64,000 nt of DNA from Bacteroidales bacterium (GTDB lineage: Bacteria; Bacteroidota; Bacteroidia; Bacteroidales; UBA932). Made by a program: the position numbers and the translations under genes. The stretch lies in assembly GCA_017399905.1 (NCBI GenBank), contig JAFQAR010000043.1:62001-126000 (forward strand). The letters are read 5' to 3'. Below, one piece after another: positions 10,932 through 19,488 of the stretch. Positions within the stretch are counted from its first letter, which is position 1. Each line of letters begins with the position of its first letter. The notes below the pieces were generated by a model. It saw nothing but the letters and a program-made list of their open reading frames with translations. It did no database searches and was not told where the DNA came from.

Positions 10932-13367
10932 ATGAAGAAGATTTTGACCCTGATTGCCGTCCTGACAGGCCTCTGTCTGTCTGCACGTCAGGAAGCTGAC
11001 GCCCAGGCAAGAATCCCTGAATACGTTCAGGCAGAAAAGTTTACGCAGGACAAGCTGAGCACCATGCTCTTCTCGACGACCGTCGATCCCCACTGGTTCC
11101 GAAAAGGAAACAGCTTCTGGTATGAATACAAGACCAGTGAAGGAAAGTTCTGGTATGTCGTGGACCCTTCCGCAAAGACTAAGAAACCGCTGTTTGACAG
11201 AGACGAGATGGCCTCGCAGCTGACGGAGATCGTCAAGGATCCGTTTGAAGTCCGTCATCTGCCGATCCGCAACCTCAAGGCAGGGGAGGACGGCCGCACC
11301 TTCACATTCGAAGTGACCTCAACAAAGGACAAAAAGGAAAACAAGGACAAAAAAGGGAAGAAGGGTGGAAAGGAAGTATTCTATTTCTCCTATGACTATC
11401 CGACCGGAAAACTGACCCATCTGGAGGACAAGGAAGAGGAGCCTAAGCGTCTTTCATGGGGTTCGGTGTCTCCTGACAGGAAGACCGTCGTCTATGCCAA
11501 GGACCTGAACCTCTACCGCATGAGCTACGAGGACTATCTCAAGGCGAAGAAGGATGAAAAGGATTCTACCATCGTGGAGATCCAGCTCACCACCGACGGC
11601 GTCGAGGACTTCGGATTCGGCATGCCTTACACCATGATGAACACGGACACGCTCTGCAACGGAAAGAGACGCCGCGTCTATGGCGTTTGGTCTCCGGATT
11701 CCCGCCATTTCGCGACGATCCTTGCGGACAACCGTGCCGTGAAGGACCTCTGGGTCATCGACGTGACCGCAAAGCCGCGTCCTACCCTCGAGACCTACAA
11801 ATACCAGATGCCGGGCGAAAAGGAAGCCCCTGTGGAACATCTCTACATCTTCGATATGCAGGACAACAGCCGCAAGGAGATCCGCACGTCCCGCTTCAAG
11901 GACCAGTCGATAGACATCGAGGCACGTCCGTATGAGCAGAAGCAGCGCGACATGGAAGATGTCTCGCGCGTATGGCAGGGTGACGCAGACCGCTTCTTCA
12001 TGACCCGCGGCAGCCGCGACCTACACCGCATCGATGTATGTACCTATACCGTCGGCCAGGACAGCATAGTACCGATAGTCGAGGAACGCATGAACACATA
12101 TCAGGAAACCCGTCCTGTCCATGTCGTCGACGGAGGAAAGAAGTTCATCCAGTGGAGCGAACGCGACGGATGGGCGCACCTCTACCTCTATGACGACCAG
12201 GGAAACCTGCTGAACCGCATCACAAAGGGCCCGTGGCATGTGGAGCAGGTCCTCAAGGTGGACGCAAAGGCCGGTGTGGTATACTTCACCGCCAACGGAA
12301 GGAATGCCGGCGAAAACCCTTATTATGAGCATCTCTACCGCGTGAACCTCGACGGAAGCGGACTCAGGCAGCTCACGAAGGGCGACTACTTCCATCAGGT
12401 GGAGATCGACGATGACGCCCGTTTCGTAGTCGACAACTATTCCCGTGTGAATACCGTACCTATGGCCGTCCTCCTCGACAACAACGGCAACAAGGTCATG
12501 GACATACAGGAAAGCGATTTCTCCCAGCTCTTCGCGAACGGCTACAAGTTCCCTGAACTCTTCACCGTAAAGGCTGCAGACGGCGTGACCGACCTCTATG
12601 GCGTGATGTACAAGCCTTTTGATTTCGATTCCACAAAGGTCTATCCTATAGTTGATTACGTATATCCGGGCCCTCAGGTCGAGGCCGTATATTATCCGTT
12701 CACACGTATGAGCGTACGCACCGACCGTCTCGCGCAGGCGGGCTTCATCGTGATATCGGTCGGCCAGAGGGGAGGCCATCCGAGCAGGTCGAAATGGTAC
12801 CACAACTACGGATATGGAAACATGCGCGACTATCCTCTGGCAGACCATAAATACGCCATCGAACAGCTTGCGAACCGTCATTCCTTCATCGATATCGAAC
12901 GGGTCGGCATACATGGCCATTCTGGCGGAGGCTTCATGAGTACGGCAGCCATGTGCATGTATCCGGACTTCTTCAAGGCGGCCGTATCATGTGCTGGAAA
13001 CCACGACAACAACATCTACAACCGCTGGTGGAGCGAAACTCATCACGGCGTGAAGGAGGTCGTGTCGGAAAAGGGCGACACAACGTTCGTCTACAAGATC
13101 GCGACTAATCCGGAGATAGCAAGGAACCTCAAGGGCCATCTCCTCCTTGTACATGGCGACATCGACAACAATGTCCATCCGGGCAATACCATGAGGGTGG
13201 TGGAAGCCCTCATCCGTGCCGGAAAGAGGTTCGACATGCTGATGCTTCCGAAGCAGCGTCATGGTTTCGGCGACATGAACGAATACTTCTACTGGAGGCT
13301 TGTGGATTATTTTTCCGAGCATCTTCGTGGTGAAAGTGAAGTTTCAGTCGATATTCCGAAGAGATGA
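10932..13367 (+). CDS. S9-family dipeptidyl peptidase (DPP IV-like)
   Basis: Secreted serine peptidase expected to release dipeptides from the N-termini of peptides in the periplasm. An N-terminal signal peptide (residues about 1-25) lacks a lipobox. A beta-propeller covers roughly residues 60-560, including a lysine-rich loop near 130-150. The alpha/beta-hydrolase domain follows, with Ser664 in GHSGGG, the Asp in the HGDIDNN segment (743-747) and His777 in QRHGFGD. The 811-residue length is typical of bacterial DPP IV/S9B enzymes. It is monocistronic, lying between a terminator with repeat and the small-RNA region. A TACATTTA element at 10897-10904 could be the -7 box. Confidence 0.92.
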   Translation: MKKILTLIAVLTGLCLSARQEADAQARIPEYVQAEKFTQDKLSTMLFSTTVDPHWFRKGNSFWYEYKTSEGKFWYVVDPSAKTKKPLFDRDEMASQLTEIVKDPFEVRHLPIRNLKAGEDGRTFTFEVTSTKDKKENKDKKGKKGGKEVFYFSYDYPTGKLTHLEDKEEEPKRLSWGSVSPDRKTVVYAKDLNLYRMSYEDYLKAKKDEKDSTIVEIQLTTDGVEDFGFGMPYTMMNTDTLCNGKRRRVYGVWSPDSRHFATILADNRAVKDLWVIDVTAKPRPTLETYKYQMPGEKEAPVEHLYIFDMQDNSRKEIRTSRFKDQSIDIEARPYEQKQRDMEDVSRVWQGDADRFFMTRGSRDLHRIDVCTYTVGQDSIVPIVEERMNTYQETRPVHVVDGGKKFIQWSERDGWAHLYLYDDQGNLLNRITKGPWHVEQVLKVDAKAGVVYFTANGRNAGENPYYEHLYRVNLDGSGLRQLTKGDYFHQVEIDDDARFVVDNYSRVNTVPMAVLLDNNGNKVMDIQESDFSQLFANGYKFPELFTVKAADGVTDLYGVMYKPFDFDSTKVYPIVDYVYPGPQVEAVYYPFTRMSVRTDRLAQAGFIVISVGQRGGHPSRSKWYHNYGYGNMRDYPLADHKYAIEQLANRHSFIDIERVGIHGHSGGGFMSTAAMCMYPDFFKAAVSCAGNHDNNIYNRWWSETHHGVKEVVSEKGDTTFVYKIATNPEIARNLKGHLLLVHGDIDNNVHPGNTMRVVEALIRAGKRFDMLMLPKQRHGFGDMNEYFYWRLVDYFSEHLRGESEVSVDIPKR

Positions 13368-13406
13368 TTCATCGCCCGAATCAGGCGTTTCATCTCCATG
13401 ATTCCT

Positions 13407-13436
13407 GCAGTTCGTCATTGAAATCGGACATTTCGT
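13407..13436 (+). promoter_or_regulatory. LytTR-like direct repeat, second locus
   Basis: GCAGTTCGT (13407-13415) and ACATTTCGT (13428-13436) are again 21 bp apart and each match the LytTR consensus at 8 of 9 positions. The second repeat begins 42 bp before the TAACTTTG box; the equivalent distance upstream of the pullulanase gene is 41 bp. Confidence 0.5.
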
Positions 13437-13469
13437 CAAAAAAAGCGGATAATGCTGGGGAATAATCGC

Positions 13470-13477
13470 TAACTTTG
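13470..13477 (+). promoter_or_regulatory. -7 promoter box of the predicted small RNA
   Basis: TAACTTTG is a perfect TAnnTTTG element. A start of transcription near 13483 would produce a transcript of about 120 nt that ends at the terminator at 13574-13604. Confidence 0.55.
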
Positions 13478-13482
13478 TTTCC

Positions 13483-13604
13483 CTTTTCATGAGACACTGT
13501 CTAACATATTGACTCTCATGTTAAAAAGGTGAATCAACTCTCCAGTAAGAGTGATATATAAAAGTGTGTGTGGAAAAAGCTCGCAGTGATGCGGGCTTTT
13601 TTTG
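13483..13604 (+). ncRNA. Predicted small structured RNA
   Basis: Between a perfect -7 box and a strong intrinsic terminator lie about 120 nt with no convincing reading frame. Hairpin 1 is CATGAGA (13488-13494) with TCTCATG (13514-13520). Hairpin 2 is ACTCT (13537-13541) with AGAGT (13548-13552) around the loop CCAGTA. Hairpin 3 is the terminator. The next gene has its own perfect -7 box after the terminator, which argues for an independent RNA over an mRNA leader. A leader with an attenuator for the aminotransferase is the alternative. I do not recognise a known family. Confidence 0.55.
13574..13604 (+). terminator. Rho-independent terminator of the small RNA
   Basis: The stem is AAAGCTCGC / GCGGGCTTT (13576-13584 with 13591-13599, one G-U pair), with a loop of AGTGAT and a run of seven T followed by GTTT. 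Two further A-T pairs extend the base. Confidence 0.8.
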
Positions 13605-13637
13605 TTTCCCCTATGGGGATATATGCCGGATTTTCAT

Positions 13638-13645
13638 TATATTTG
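13638..13645 (+). promoter_or_regulatory. -7 promoter box of the aminotransferase gene
   Basis: TATATTTG is a perfect TAnnTTTG element 30 bp before the ATG and 34 bp after the terminator of the upstream RNA. Confidence 0.5.
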
Positions 13646-13674
13646 AAACGGCTCTCCCCGCCAGAGACAAACTT

Positions 13675-14979
13675 ATGTTACCAATAGATGACAAAGTCCT
13701 GGACTCCGTATTGGGGCAGATGGACATTCTTGACATTTCCGGAGCTACAATCCGTCAGTCCGGAGCGATCGCAAGGGCTCTTGAGAGCTCTGCCGGCATC
13801 GAATTCCTTCATCTTGAAATGGGTATTCCCGGTCTTCCTCCGGCAAAAGTCGGAGTTGAAGCGGAAAAGTCCGCCCTCGATTCGGGTGTGGCTTCACAAT
13901 ATCCGCACATGACAGGCACGCCGGACCTCAAGCTTCAGGCATCCCGTTTCCTGAAGGCCTATCTCGATGTGGACCTTTCCCCGAACGGCTGCATCCCTAC
14001 CGTGGGTTCCATGCAGGGAAGCTTCTCCACCTTCCTTCTCTGCTCCCACCTTTCCAAGGAGAAGGATACCATCCTTTTCATTGACCCGGGATTTCCGGTG
14101 CAGAGGACGCAGGTCCATATCCTCAATATCAGGAGCGAATCCTTCGATATCTATGATTATCGCGGCGGGAAGCTGCGCGCGAAGCTCGAAGAGCATCTGC
14201 GCAGCGGCAGGATAGCCGCGATGATCTACTCCAGCCCTAACAATCCGGCATGGTTCAACCTTACCGAAGAAGAACTCAGGACCATAGGAGAACTCGCGAC
14301 CCTGTATGACACGATAGTCATAGAAGACCTCGCATACATGTGCATGGACTTCCGCAAGCCTCTCGGAAATCCTTATGAACCGCCTTTCCAGCCGACTGTA
14401 GCCAAGTATACCGACAACTACATCATCATGATGTCCGGCTCCAAGATGTTCAGCTATGCAGGCCAGAGGATAGCGATCATCGCCATCTCCGACTCCCTCT
14501 ACAAGAGGGAATATCCTCTCCTGAAGGAATTCTTCCACATGTCCCGTCTGGGTGACGCCTATGTGTTTGCCGTCCTGTACGCGGTGTCGTCAGGAGCGAG
14601 CCACTCGGCGCAGTATGCGCTGGCGGAGATGCTCCGTGCCGCTGCGGACGGGGAGCTCGACTTCGTGACTGCGGCGGCGGAGTACGCCCGCAGGGCCGCC
14701 ATAAGCAAGAAGATGTTCCTTGACAACGGTTTCCATATAGTCTATGCGATGGATGGGGACGAACCGGTCAGCGACGGCTTCTTCTATACGGTCGGCTACA
14801 AGGACATGTCAAGCGGCGAGCTCATGGGCGAACTCATGAAATACGGCATGTGCACCATATCGCTGTCGATGACGGGAAGCCGCCAGCAGGGCGTACGTGT
14901 CTGCGTATCACAGCTTAACCGCGAAGAGCAGTTCGACCTCCTTGCAGAGCGTCTCAGTCTCTTCGCTATAAACCATTGA
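13675..14979 (+). CDS. PLP-dependent class I/II aminotransferase
   Basis: A cytosolic fold-type I PLP enzyme; substrate unknown. The ATG at 13675 follows a perfect -7 box, while the longer frame starting with GTG at 13564 runs through the terminator and is rejected. Family features are GSMQGSF near residue 105, SSPNNPAW near 185, DLAYMCMDF near 220 (the Asp/Tyr that hold the cofactor), SGSKMFSYAGQRIAI near 255 (the Schiff-base Lys) and the C-terminal VRVCVSQL with the carboxylate-binding Arg. It is 434 residues, usual for the family. The CoA-transferase gene follows 74 bp later, after a dispersed repeat, so co-transcription is possible. Confidence 0.9.
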   Translation: MLPIDDKVLDSVLGQMDILDISGATIRQSGAIARALESSAGIEFLHLEMGIPGLPPAKVGVEAEKSALDSGVASQYPHMTGTPDLKLQASRFLKAYLDVDLSPNGCIPTVGSMQGSFSTFLLCSHLSKEKDTILFIDPGFPVQRTQVHILNIRSESFDIYDYRGGKLRAKLEEHLRSGRIAAMIYSSPNNPAWFNLTEEELRTIGELATLYDTIVIEDLAYMCMDFRKPLGNPYEPPFQPTVAKYTDNYIIMMSGSKMFSYAGQRIAIIAISDSLYKREYPLLKEFFHMSRLGDAYVFAVLYAVSSGASHSAQYALAEMLRAAADGELDFVTAAAEYARRAAISKKMFLDNGFHIVYAMDGDEPVSDGFFYTVGYKDMSSGELMGELMKYGMCTISLSMTGSRQQGVRVCVSQLNREEQFDLLAERLSLFAINH

Positions 14980-15004
14980 TGACTTCCTGTTATCCGGTTA
15001 TATT

Positions 15005-15039
15005 GTCATTTCGAGCATCCGAAGGATGTCGAGAAATCT
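15005..15039 (+). repeat. Dispersed GTCATTTCGAG repeat, single unit
   Basis: GTCATTTCGAGCATCC ... GGATGTCGAGAAATCT; the halves are complementary and could form a hairpin in the short gap before the CoA-transferase gene. Confidence 0.7.
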
Positions 15040-15053
15040 AATACAAGGAATTT

Positions 15054-16346
15054 ATGAAATACATGTCAGCGGCGCAGGCCGTACAACTGATCGAATCAGG
15101 TGACAGCATCTACATCCAGGGAAGCACTTCCATCCCTGAAATCCTCTCCAGGGCCCTTGCGGACAGGGGCGGGGAGCTCCGCGATGTCACTGTCTATGCC
15201 GCCTTTGCGGTAGGAAAGCATGACGCCCCGTACTGCCGCCCCGAATACAAGGACGCCTTCAATGTGAAGAGCCTCTTTGTAGCAAACAATGTACGTCGCT
15301 GGCTTGCAGATGGTTATGGCTCCACCATACCGGCCTTTCTCGGTGAGATCCCGGCTCTTTTCCGCGACGGCACGCTTCCGCTCGATGCCGTCTTCCTCAA
15401 TGTTTCACCGCCGGACAAGGACGGCTTCTGCTCCTTCGGAGTCTCCGCCGACCTTGCCGTATCTGCGGTCGAATGTGCCCGTAAGGTCATAGTACAGGTC
15501 AACAAGGCCATGCCGTTCTCATATGGCGATGCCCTCATCCATGTCTCACGCATCGATGCTGCCGTTGAGGCGGACGATCCTCTGGTTGAGGTCCCTACAG
15601 CCGTACCGACCGAGGTGGACACTGCCATCGGCCGCCATATAGCGGAGATGATTCCGGACGGGGCGACCCTCCAGATCGGTGTCGGAGGCATCCCGAATGC
15701 CGTCCTTGCCGCCCTGAAGGACCACCGTCATCTCGGCCTCCATACAGAGGCTCTCACCGACGGAGTCCTCCCTCTGCTCGAAAGCGGGGTCATCGACAAT
15801 TCTCTCAAGAAAGTCTGCCCGGGCATATCCGTCGCCTCTCTCGCCTTGGGATCGCGTCGTCTGTATGACTATATGGACTATCGTGAAGACCTGCTTCTCA
15901 AGGATGTGGCATGGACCAACGATCCGTTCCGCATAGCGCAGAACCCTAAGGTCATGGCAATAAATTCTGCGGTAGAGGTCGACCTGACCGGTCAGGTCTG
16001 CGCCGATTCAGTCGGTACACGCATCATCTCCGGTGTCGGCGGCCAGCATGACTTCATGTACGGAGGATCCCTTTCCGAAGGCGGCGACACCTTCATCGCC
16101 ATACCTTCCATGACCGAAAAGGGTGTGTCGAAGATCAAGCCCGTGCTCACGGAGGGAGCCGGCGTCGTGACCACCCGCCATATGGTCCGGAACATCGTGA
16201 CGGAATACGGCGTCGCCTCGCTCCGAGGCAAGAGCCTTGTCGAGCGCGCCCGCGCCCTCATCGCCATCGCCCACCCTTCGGTACGCGATGAGCTCGACCG
16301 CGCTGCCGCCGCCCGCTTCGGCCACGCCTACCTCCGCCTGAAATAA
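15054..16346 (+). CDS. Acetyl-CoA hydrolase/CoA-transferase family protein
   Basis: Class I CoA-transferase of the Cat1/4-hydroxybutyrate CoA-transferase type, moving CoA between acyl groups in fermentation or amino-acid breakdown. The two Rossmann-like halves are visible: an N-terminal half with IQGSTSIPE and VSPPDKDGFCSFG, and a C-terminal half with GVGGIPNAV, then HTEALTDG, which carries the catalytic Glu that forms the CoA thioester, and SGVGGQHDF. It is 430 residues. The acyl substrate cannot be told from the sequence. An upstream aminotransferase suggests, but does not prove, an amino-acid fermentation role. Confidence 0.88.
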   Translation: MKYMSAAQAVQLIESGDSIYIQGSTSIPEILSRALADRGGELRDVTVYAAFAVGKHDAPYCRPEYKDAFNVKSLFVANNVRRWLADGYGSTIPAFLGEIPALFRDGTLPLDAVFLNVSPPDKDGFCSFGVSADLAVSAVECARKVIVQVNKAMPFSYGDALIHVSRIDAAVEADDPLVEVPTAVPTEVDTAIGRHIAEMIPDGATLQIGVGGIPNAVLAALKDHRHLGLHTEALTDGVLPLLESGVIDNSLKKVCPGISVASLALGSRRLYDYMDYREDLLLKDVAWTNDPFRIAQNPKVMAINSAVEVDLTGQVCADSVGTRIISGVGGQHDFMYGGSLSEGGDTFIAIPSMTEKGVSKIKPVLTEGAGVVTTRHMVRNIVTEYGVASLRGKSLVERARALIAIAHPSVRDELDRAAAARFGHAYLRLK

Positions 16347-16350
16347 TTTT

Positions 16351-16456
16351 GTGGCACTCAAGTCGTTGATATACAGCAAGATGTGTAAACCTCCTGCCGC
16401 CAAAGGGGAGCAGGAGGTTTGGGTAAAGTGTTGATGGATAATGAGTTGCGTGCCAC
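16351..16456. repeat. RAYT-associated 106-bp palindrome, copy 2
   Basis: Begins 4 bp after the CoA-transferase stop. Outer arms are GTGGCAC / GTGCCAC. The inner stem AAACCTCCTGC / GCAGGAGGTTT surrounds the loop CGCCAAAGGGGA, the reverse complement of the loop seen in copies 4 and 6 or nearly so. Right flank: GTAAAGTGTTGATGGATAAT. Confidence 0.88.
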
Positions 16457-16489
16457 GGCCCGATGTGGTTATTATTCCGAAAAAAATTG

Positions 16490-16497
16490 TAAATTTG
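16490..16497 (+). promoter_or_regulatory. -7 promoter box of uvrA
   Basis: TAAATTTG is a perfect TAnnTTTG element 57 bp before the uvrA ATG, after the palindrome. Confidence 0.45.
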
Positions 16498-16553
16498 TAA
16501 GTCGGCCTTGTCCCTGCGGATGCTGCAGGAAAGCCGAATAATGCTGCAGGCAA

Positions 16554-19361
16554 ATGGATAAAAAGAACGGATACATAGAAATCAAAGGCGCAAAGGCTCA
16601 CAACCTCAAGGGGGTGAGCCTGTCCATTCCGCGCGGACAGTTCGTCGTCGTGACCGGACTCAGCGGAAGCGGCAAATCCTCGCTTGCCTTTGACACGATA
16701 TACGCAGAAGGCCAGAGGCGCTACATGGATACTCTCTCGACCTATGCGAAACATTTCATGGGCATACTCGAAAAGCCGGAAGTCGAGTCAATCACAGGTC
16801 TCAGCCCGATCATCGCGATAGAGCAGAAGACGACAGGAAACAATCCGCGGTCGACCGTAGGTACGATCACGGAGATCTACGACTTTCTGCGACTTCTTTA
16901 TGCCCGGGCGTCTACGGCGTATTCGCCGCAGACAGGGAGGGCGATGGTCCGCTACACAGACGAGCAGATAGTCTCTCTGATAATGGAGAACTACAAGGAC
17001 AGGAAATGCTATCTCCTGGCACCGGTCGTAAAGGGCCGCAAGGGACATTACAAGGAGCTGCTGGAGCAGATGCGCAAGCGTGGCTACACGCAGGTCCGTG
17101 TGGACGGAGAGCTCTGCGAACTTAATGAAATCACGGCTCTGGACCGCTACAAGGCCCATTTTATAGAACTTGTGATTGACCGTCTCAAGCCGTCTCAGAA
17201 AGACGAGAAGCGCATCAAGGACTCCGTGATGTCGGCTCTGAACCATGGAGAGGGCTCCCTGGCGATCATGGATATGGAGACGGGGGTGCTCAACCATTAT
17301 TCGAAGCATCTCGTATGCCCGGACACCGGCATATCCCTCGCCGAACCGGCTCCTCATTCCTTCTCGTTCAACTCACCTCAGGGCTACTGCCCTCACTGCA
17401 AGGGCCTGGGACTCATCGTGGACGTGAACATGGATACCATCATCCCTGACAGGAGGGTATCCATCGCCGACGGAGGAATAGTCCCGCTCGGAAAGATCCG
17501 GGAAACAAAGAAATTTGACGTAATACGCTCAATAGCACGTAAATACAGCTTCTCCCTTTATGACCCTATAGAAGACCTTCCGGACGAAGTTGTCTCGCTT
17601 GTCGTCTATGGTTCCGACGAACTTTTCAGGGTAGGCGAGGGTACATCTTCGGAAATGGTTTCATTCCCGGGCATAGTCGGAGACATAAATGAGAAGATCG
17701 TCTGTCCGGTCTGCGGCGGAACCAGACTGAACAAGGAGACGACCTACTTCAAGATAGACGGAAAGACCATCTCTGAGGTCGCCGCGATGGAGATAAGCCA
17801 GCTCAAGGAGTGGCTGGATTCTCTGGACGGCATCCTCGGAAAACGTGAAAACACCATAGCCCGTGATATCCTCAAGGAACTGAAGGACAGGGTGTCATTT
17901 CTTCTGGATGTGGGTCTGGAATATCTCTCCCTTGACCGTGCAACTGCATCATTGTCAGGAGGAGAAAGCCAGCGCATCAGGCTGGCGACCCAGATAGGTT
18001 CGAAGCTGGTGAATGTCCTGTACATACTGGACGAGCCGTCCATCGGACTCCATCAAAGGGACAACCGCAAGCTCATCGCTTCGCTCAAGAAGCTCCGCGA
18101 CGAGGGCAACTCCGTCATGGTCGTCGAGCATGACGCCGAGACCATGATGTCGGCCGACTGGCTGATCGACGTCGGCCCCGGAGCCGGAGGCGAAGGCGGC
18201 AGGATCTGCCTCTCGGCGCCCCTTTCCGCCCTCCTTCCGGATCCCGCTTCCTCTTCGGCTGAGGCCTCCGGTTCCGACCGCTTCATCATCGGCCCTTCCA
18301 CCACTCTGGACTACCTCCGTGGTTCCAGTAAGATAGAAGTGCCGCCACTCCGCCGCGAAGGCAACGGTCTTGTCCTCGGCATCCGTGGCGCCCGCGGCAA
18401 CAACCTCAAGAACCTTGACGTGGACTTCCCGCTCGGAATGTTCATAGGCATCAGCGGTGTCAGCGGCAGCGGCAAGTCGTCGCTGATCAACGAGACCCTC
18501 ATGCCTGTGCTCAAGAACAAGTTCTACAACGCCAAGCTGCAGCCCCTTCCGTATGACAAGGTCGTGGGTATCAGCAATATAGATAAGCTTATAGAGATAG
18601 ACCAGAGCCCTATCGGCCGCACTCCGCGAAGCAATCCGGCCACATTCACCGGCGTCTTCAACGACATCCGCAACCTCTTCGAGGCCACCACGGATGCCAA
18701 GGTCCGCGGCTTCAAGGCCGGCCGCTTCTCCTTCAACGTGCCCGGCGGCCGCTGTGAGGAATGTAAGGGCGCCGGCATCAAGGTCATCGAAATGAACTTC
18801 CTCCCGTCGGTCAACGTGGTCTGCAACGAGTGCCGCGGCCGCCGTTACAAGGACGACACACTTGCCGTCAGATACAAGGGAAAGAACATCAACGATGTGC
18901 TGGAAATGCCTGTAAGCGAAGCCTATGAATTCTTCGGAAACATCCCGTCGATAGCACAGAAGCTCAAGGCCATGGTCGATGTCGGTCTCGGATACGTCCG
19001 TCTCGGCCAGTCCGCCGTCACCCTTTCCGGAGGCGAGAGCCAGCGCATGAAGCTCGCTGCCGAACTCGCTCGAAAGGGCACCGGCAACACCCTCTACATC
19101 CTTGACGAGCCGACGACAGGCCTACATTTCGACGATATAAAGGTGCTCCTGGATGTGCTACAGCAGCTTGTGGAGCAGGGAAACACCGTAATCATCATCG
19201 AGCATAATCTCGATGTCCTGAAGTCGGTGGACTATATCTTCGACATGGGACCCGAAGGCGGAAAGGCCGGTGGAACGATAGTTGCGGCCGGAACGCCTGA
19301 GGAACTCGCCTCCGATCCCGCTTCGGTGACCGGCCCGTTCCTCCGCGAAATCCTTCCGTGA
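16554..19361 (+). CDS. uvrA: Excinuclease ABC subunit A
   Basis: DNA damage sensor of nucleotide excision repair; a dimeric ABC ATPase that loads UvrB onto lesions. The first Walker A is GLSGSGKSS near residue 36. The UvrB-binding and insertion regions follow. Zinc-binding cysteine pairs are CPHCKGLG and CPVCGGTRL in the first half and CEECKGAG / CNECRGRRY in the second. ABC signatures LSGGESQRI and LSGGESQRM and the second Walker A GVSGSGKSS are present. At 935 residues it is full length. A Ser/Ala-rich stretch near residue 560-580 separates the halves. Bacteroidales often carry two uvrA copies; which one this is cannot be said. Confidence 0.96.
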   Translation: MDKKNGYIEIKGAKAHNLKGVSLSIPRGQFVVVTGLSGSGKSSLAFDTIYAEGQRRYMDTLSTYAKHFMGILEKPEVESITGLSPIIAIEQKTTGNNPRSTVGTITEIYDFLRLLYARASTAYSPQTGRAMVRYTDEQIVSLIMENYKDRKCYLLAPVVKGRKGHYKELLEQMRKRGYTQVRVDGELCELNEITALDRYKAHFIELVIDRLKPSQKDEKRIKDSVMSALNHGEGSLAIMDMETGVLNHYSKHLVCPDTGISLAEPAPHSFSFNSPQGYCPHCKGLGLIVDVNMDTIIPDRRVSIADGGIVPLGKIRETKKFDVIRSIARKYSFSLYDPIEDLPDEVVSLVVYGSDELFRVGEGTSSEMVSFPGIVGDINEKIVCPVCGGTRLNKETTYFKIDGKTISEVAAMEISQLKEWLDSLDGILGKRENTIARDILKELKDRVSFLLDVGLEYLSLDRATASLSGGESQRIRLATQIGSKLVNVLYILDEPSIGLHQRDNRKLIASLKKLRDEGNSVMVVEHDAETMMSADWLIDVGPGAGGEGGRICLSAPLSALLPDPASSSAEASGSDRFIIGPSTTLDYLRGSSKIEVPPLRREGNGLVLGIRGARGNNLKNLDVDFPLGMFIGISGVSGSGKSSLINETLMPVLKNKFYNAKLQPLPYDKVVGISNIDKLIEIDQSPIGRTPRSNPATFTGVFNDIRNLFEATTDAKVRGFKAGRFSFNVPGGRCEECKGAGIKVIEMNFLPSVNVVCNECRGRRYKDDTLAVRYKGKNINDVLEMPVSEAYEFFGNIPSIAQKLKAMVDVGLGYVRLGQSAVTLSGGESQRMKLAAELARKGTGNTLYILDEPTTGLHFDDIKVLLDVLQQLVEQGNTVIIIEHNLDVLKSVDYIFDMGPEGGKAGGTIVAAGTPEELASDPASVTGPFLREILP

Positions 19362-19374
19362 CTCAGAGTCTGAA

Positions 19375-19480
19375 TGGTAGATAATTCACTCAGTATCAGT
19401 TGTTTCGTGTCCTGTGCGTGCTCCCCGATGACGGCACGCGGTGATATGTAAGTTGTTGAATGATAATGGAATAGTTACCA
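19375..19480. repeat. RAYT-associated 106-bp palindrome, copy 3 (degenerate)
   Basis: It is centred on the 12-nt loop TCCCCGATGACG (19422-19433) with a short stem GCGTGC / GCACGC. The outer arms TGGTA (19375-19379) and TACCA (19476-19480) are at exactly the spacing of the other copies. Right flank: GTAAGTTGTTGAATGATAAT. It fills the gap between uvrA and the nucleoside kinase. Confidence 0.7.
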
Positions 19481-19488
19481 CATAAATT

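Noticed and set aside
12021-12920. 299-codon minus-strand open frame opposite the S9 peptidase
   Set aside because: Antisense shadow of a peptidase with an intact catalytic triad.
13564-13674. N-terminal extension of the aminotransferase from a GTG at 13564
   Set aside because: It would run through the intrinsic terminator and the -7 box at 13638; the ATG at 13675 gives the normal family start.
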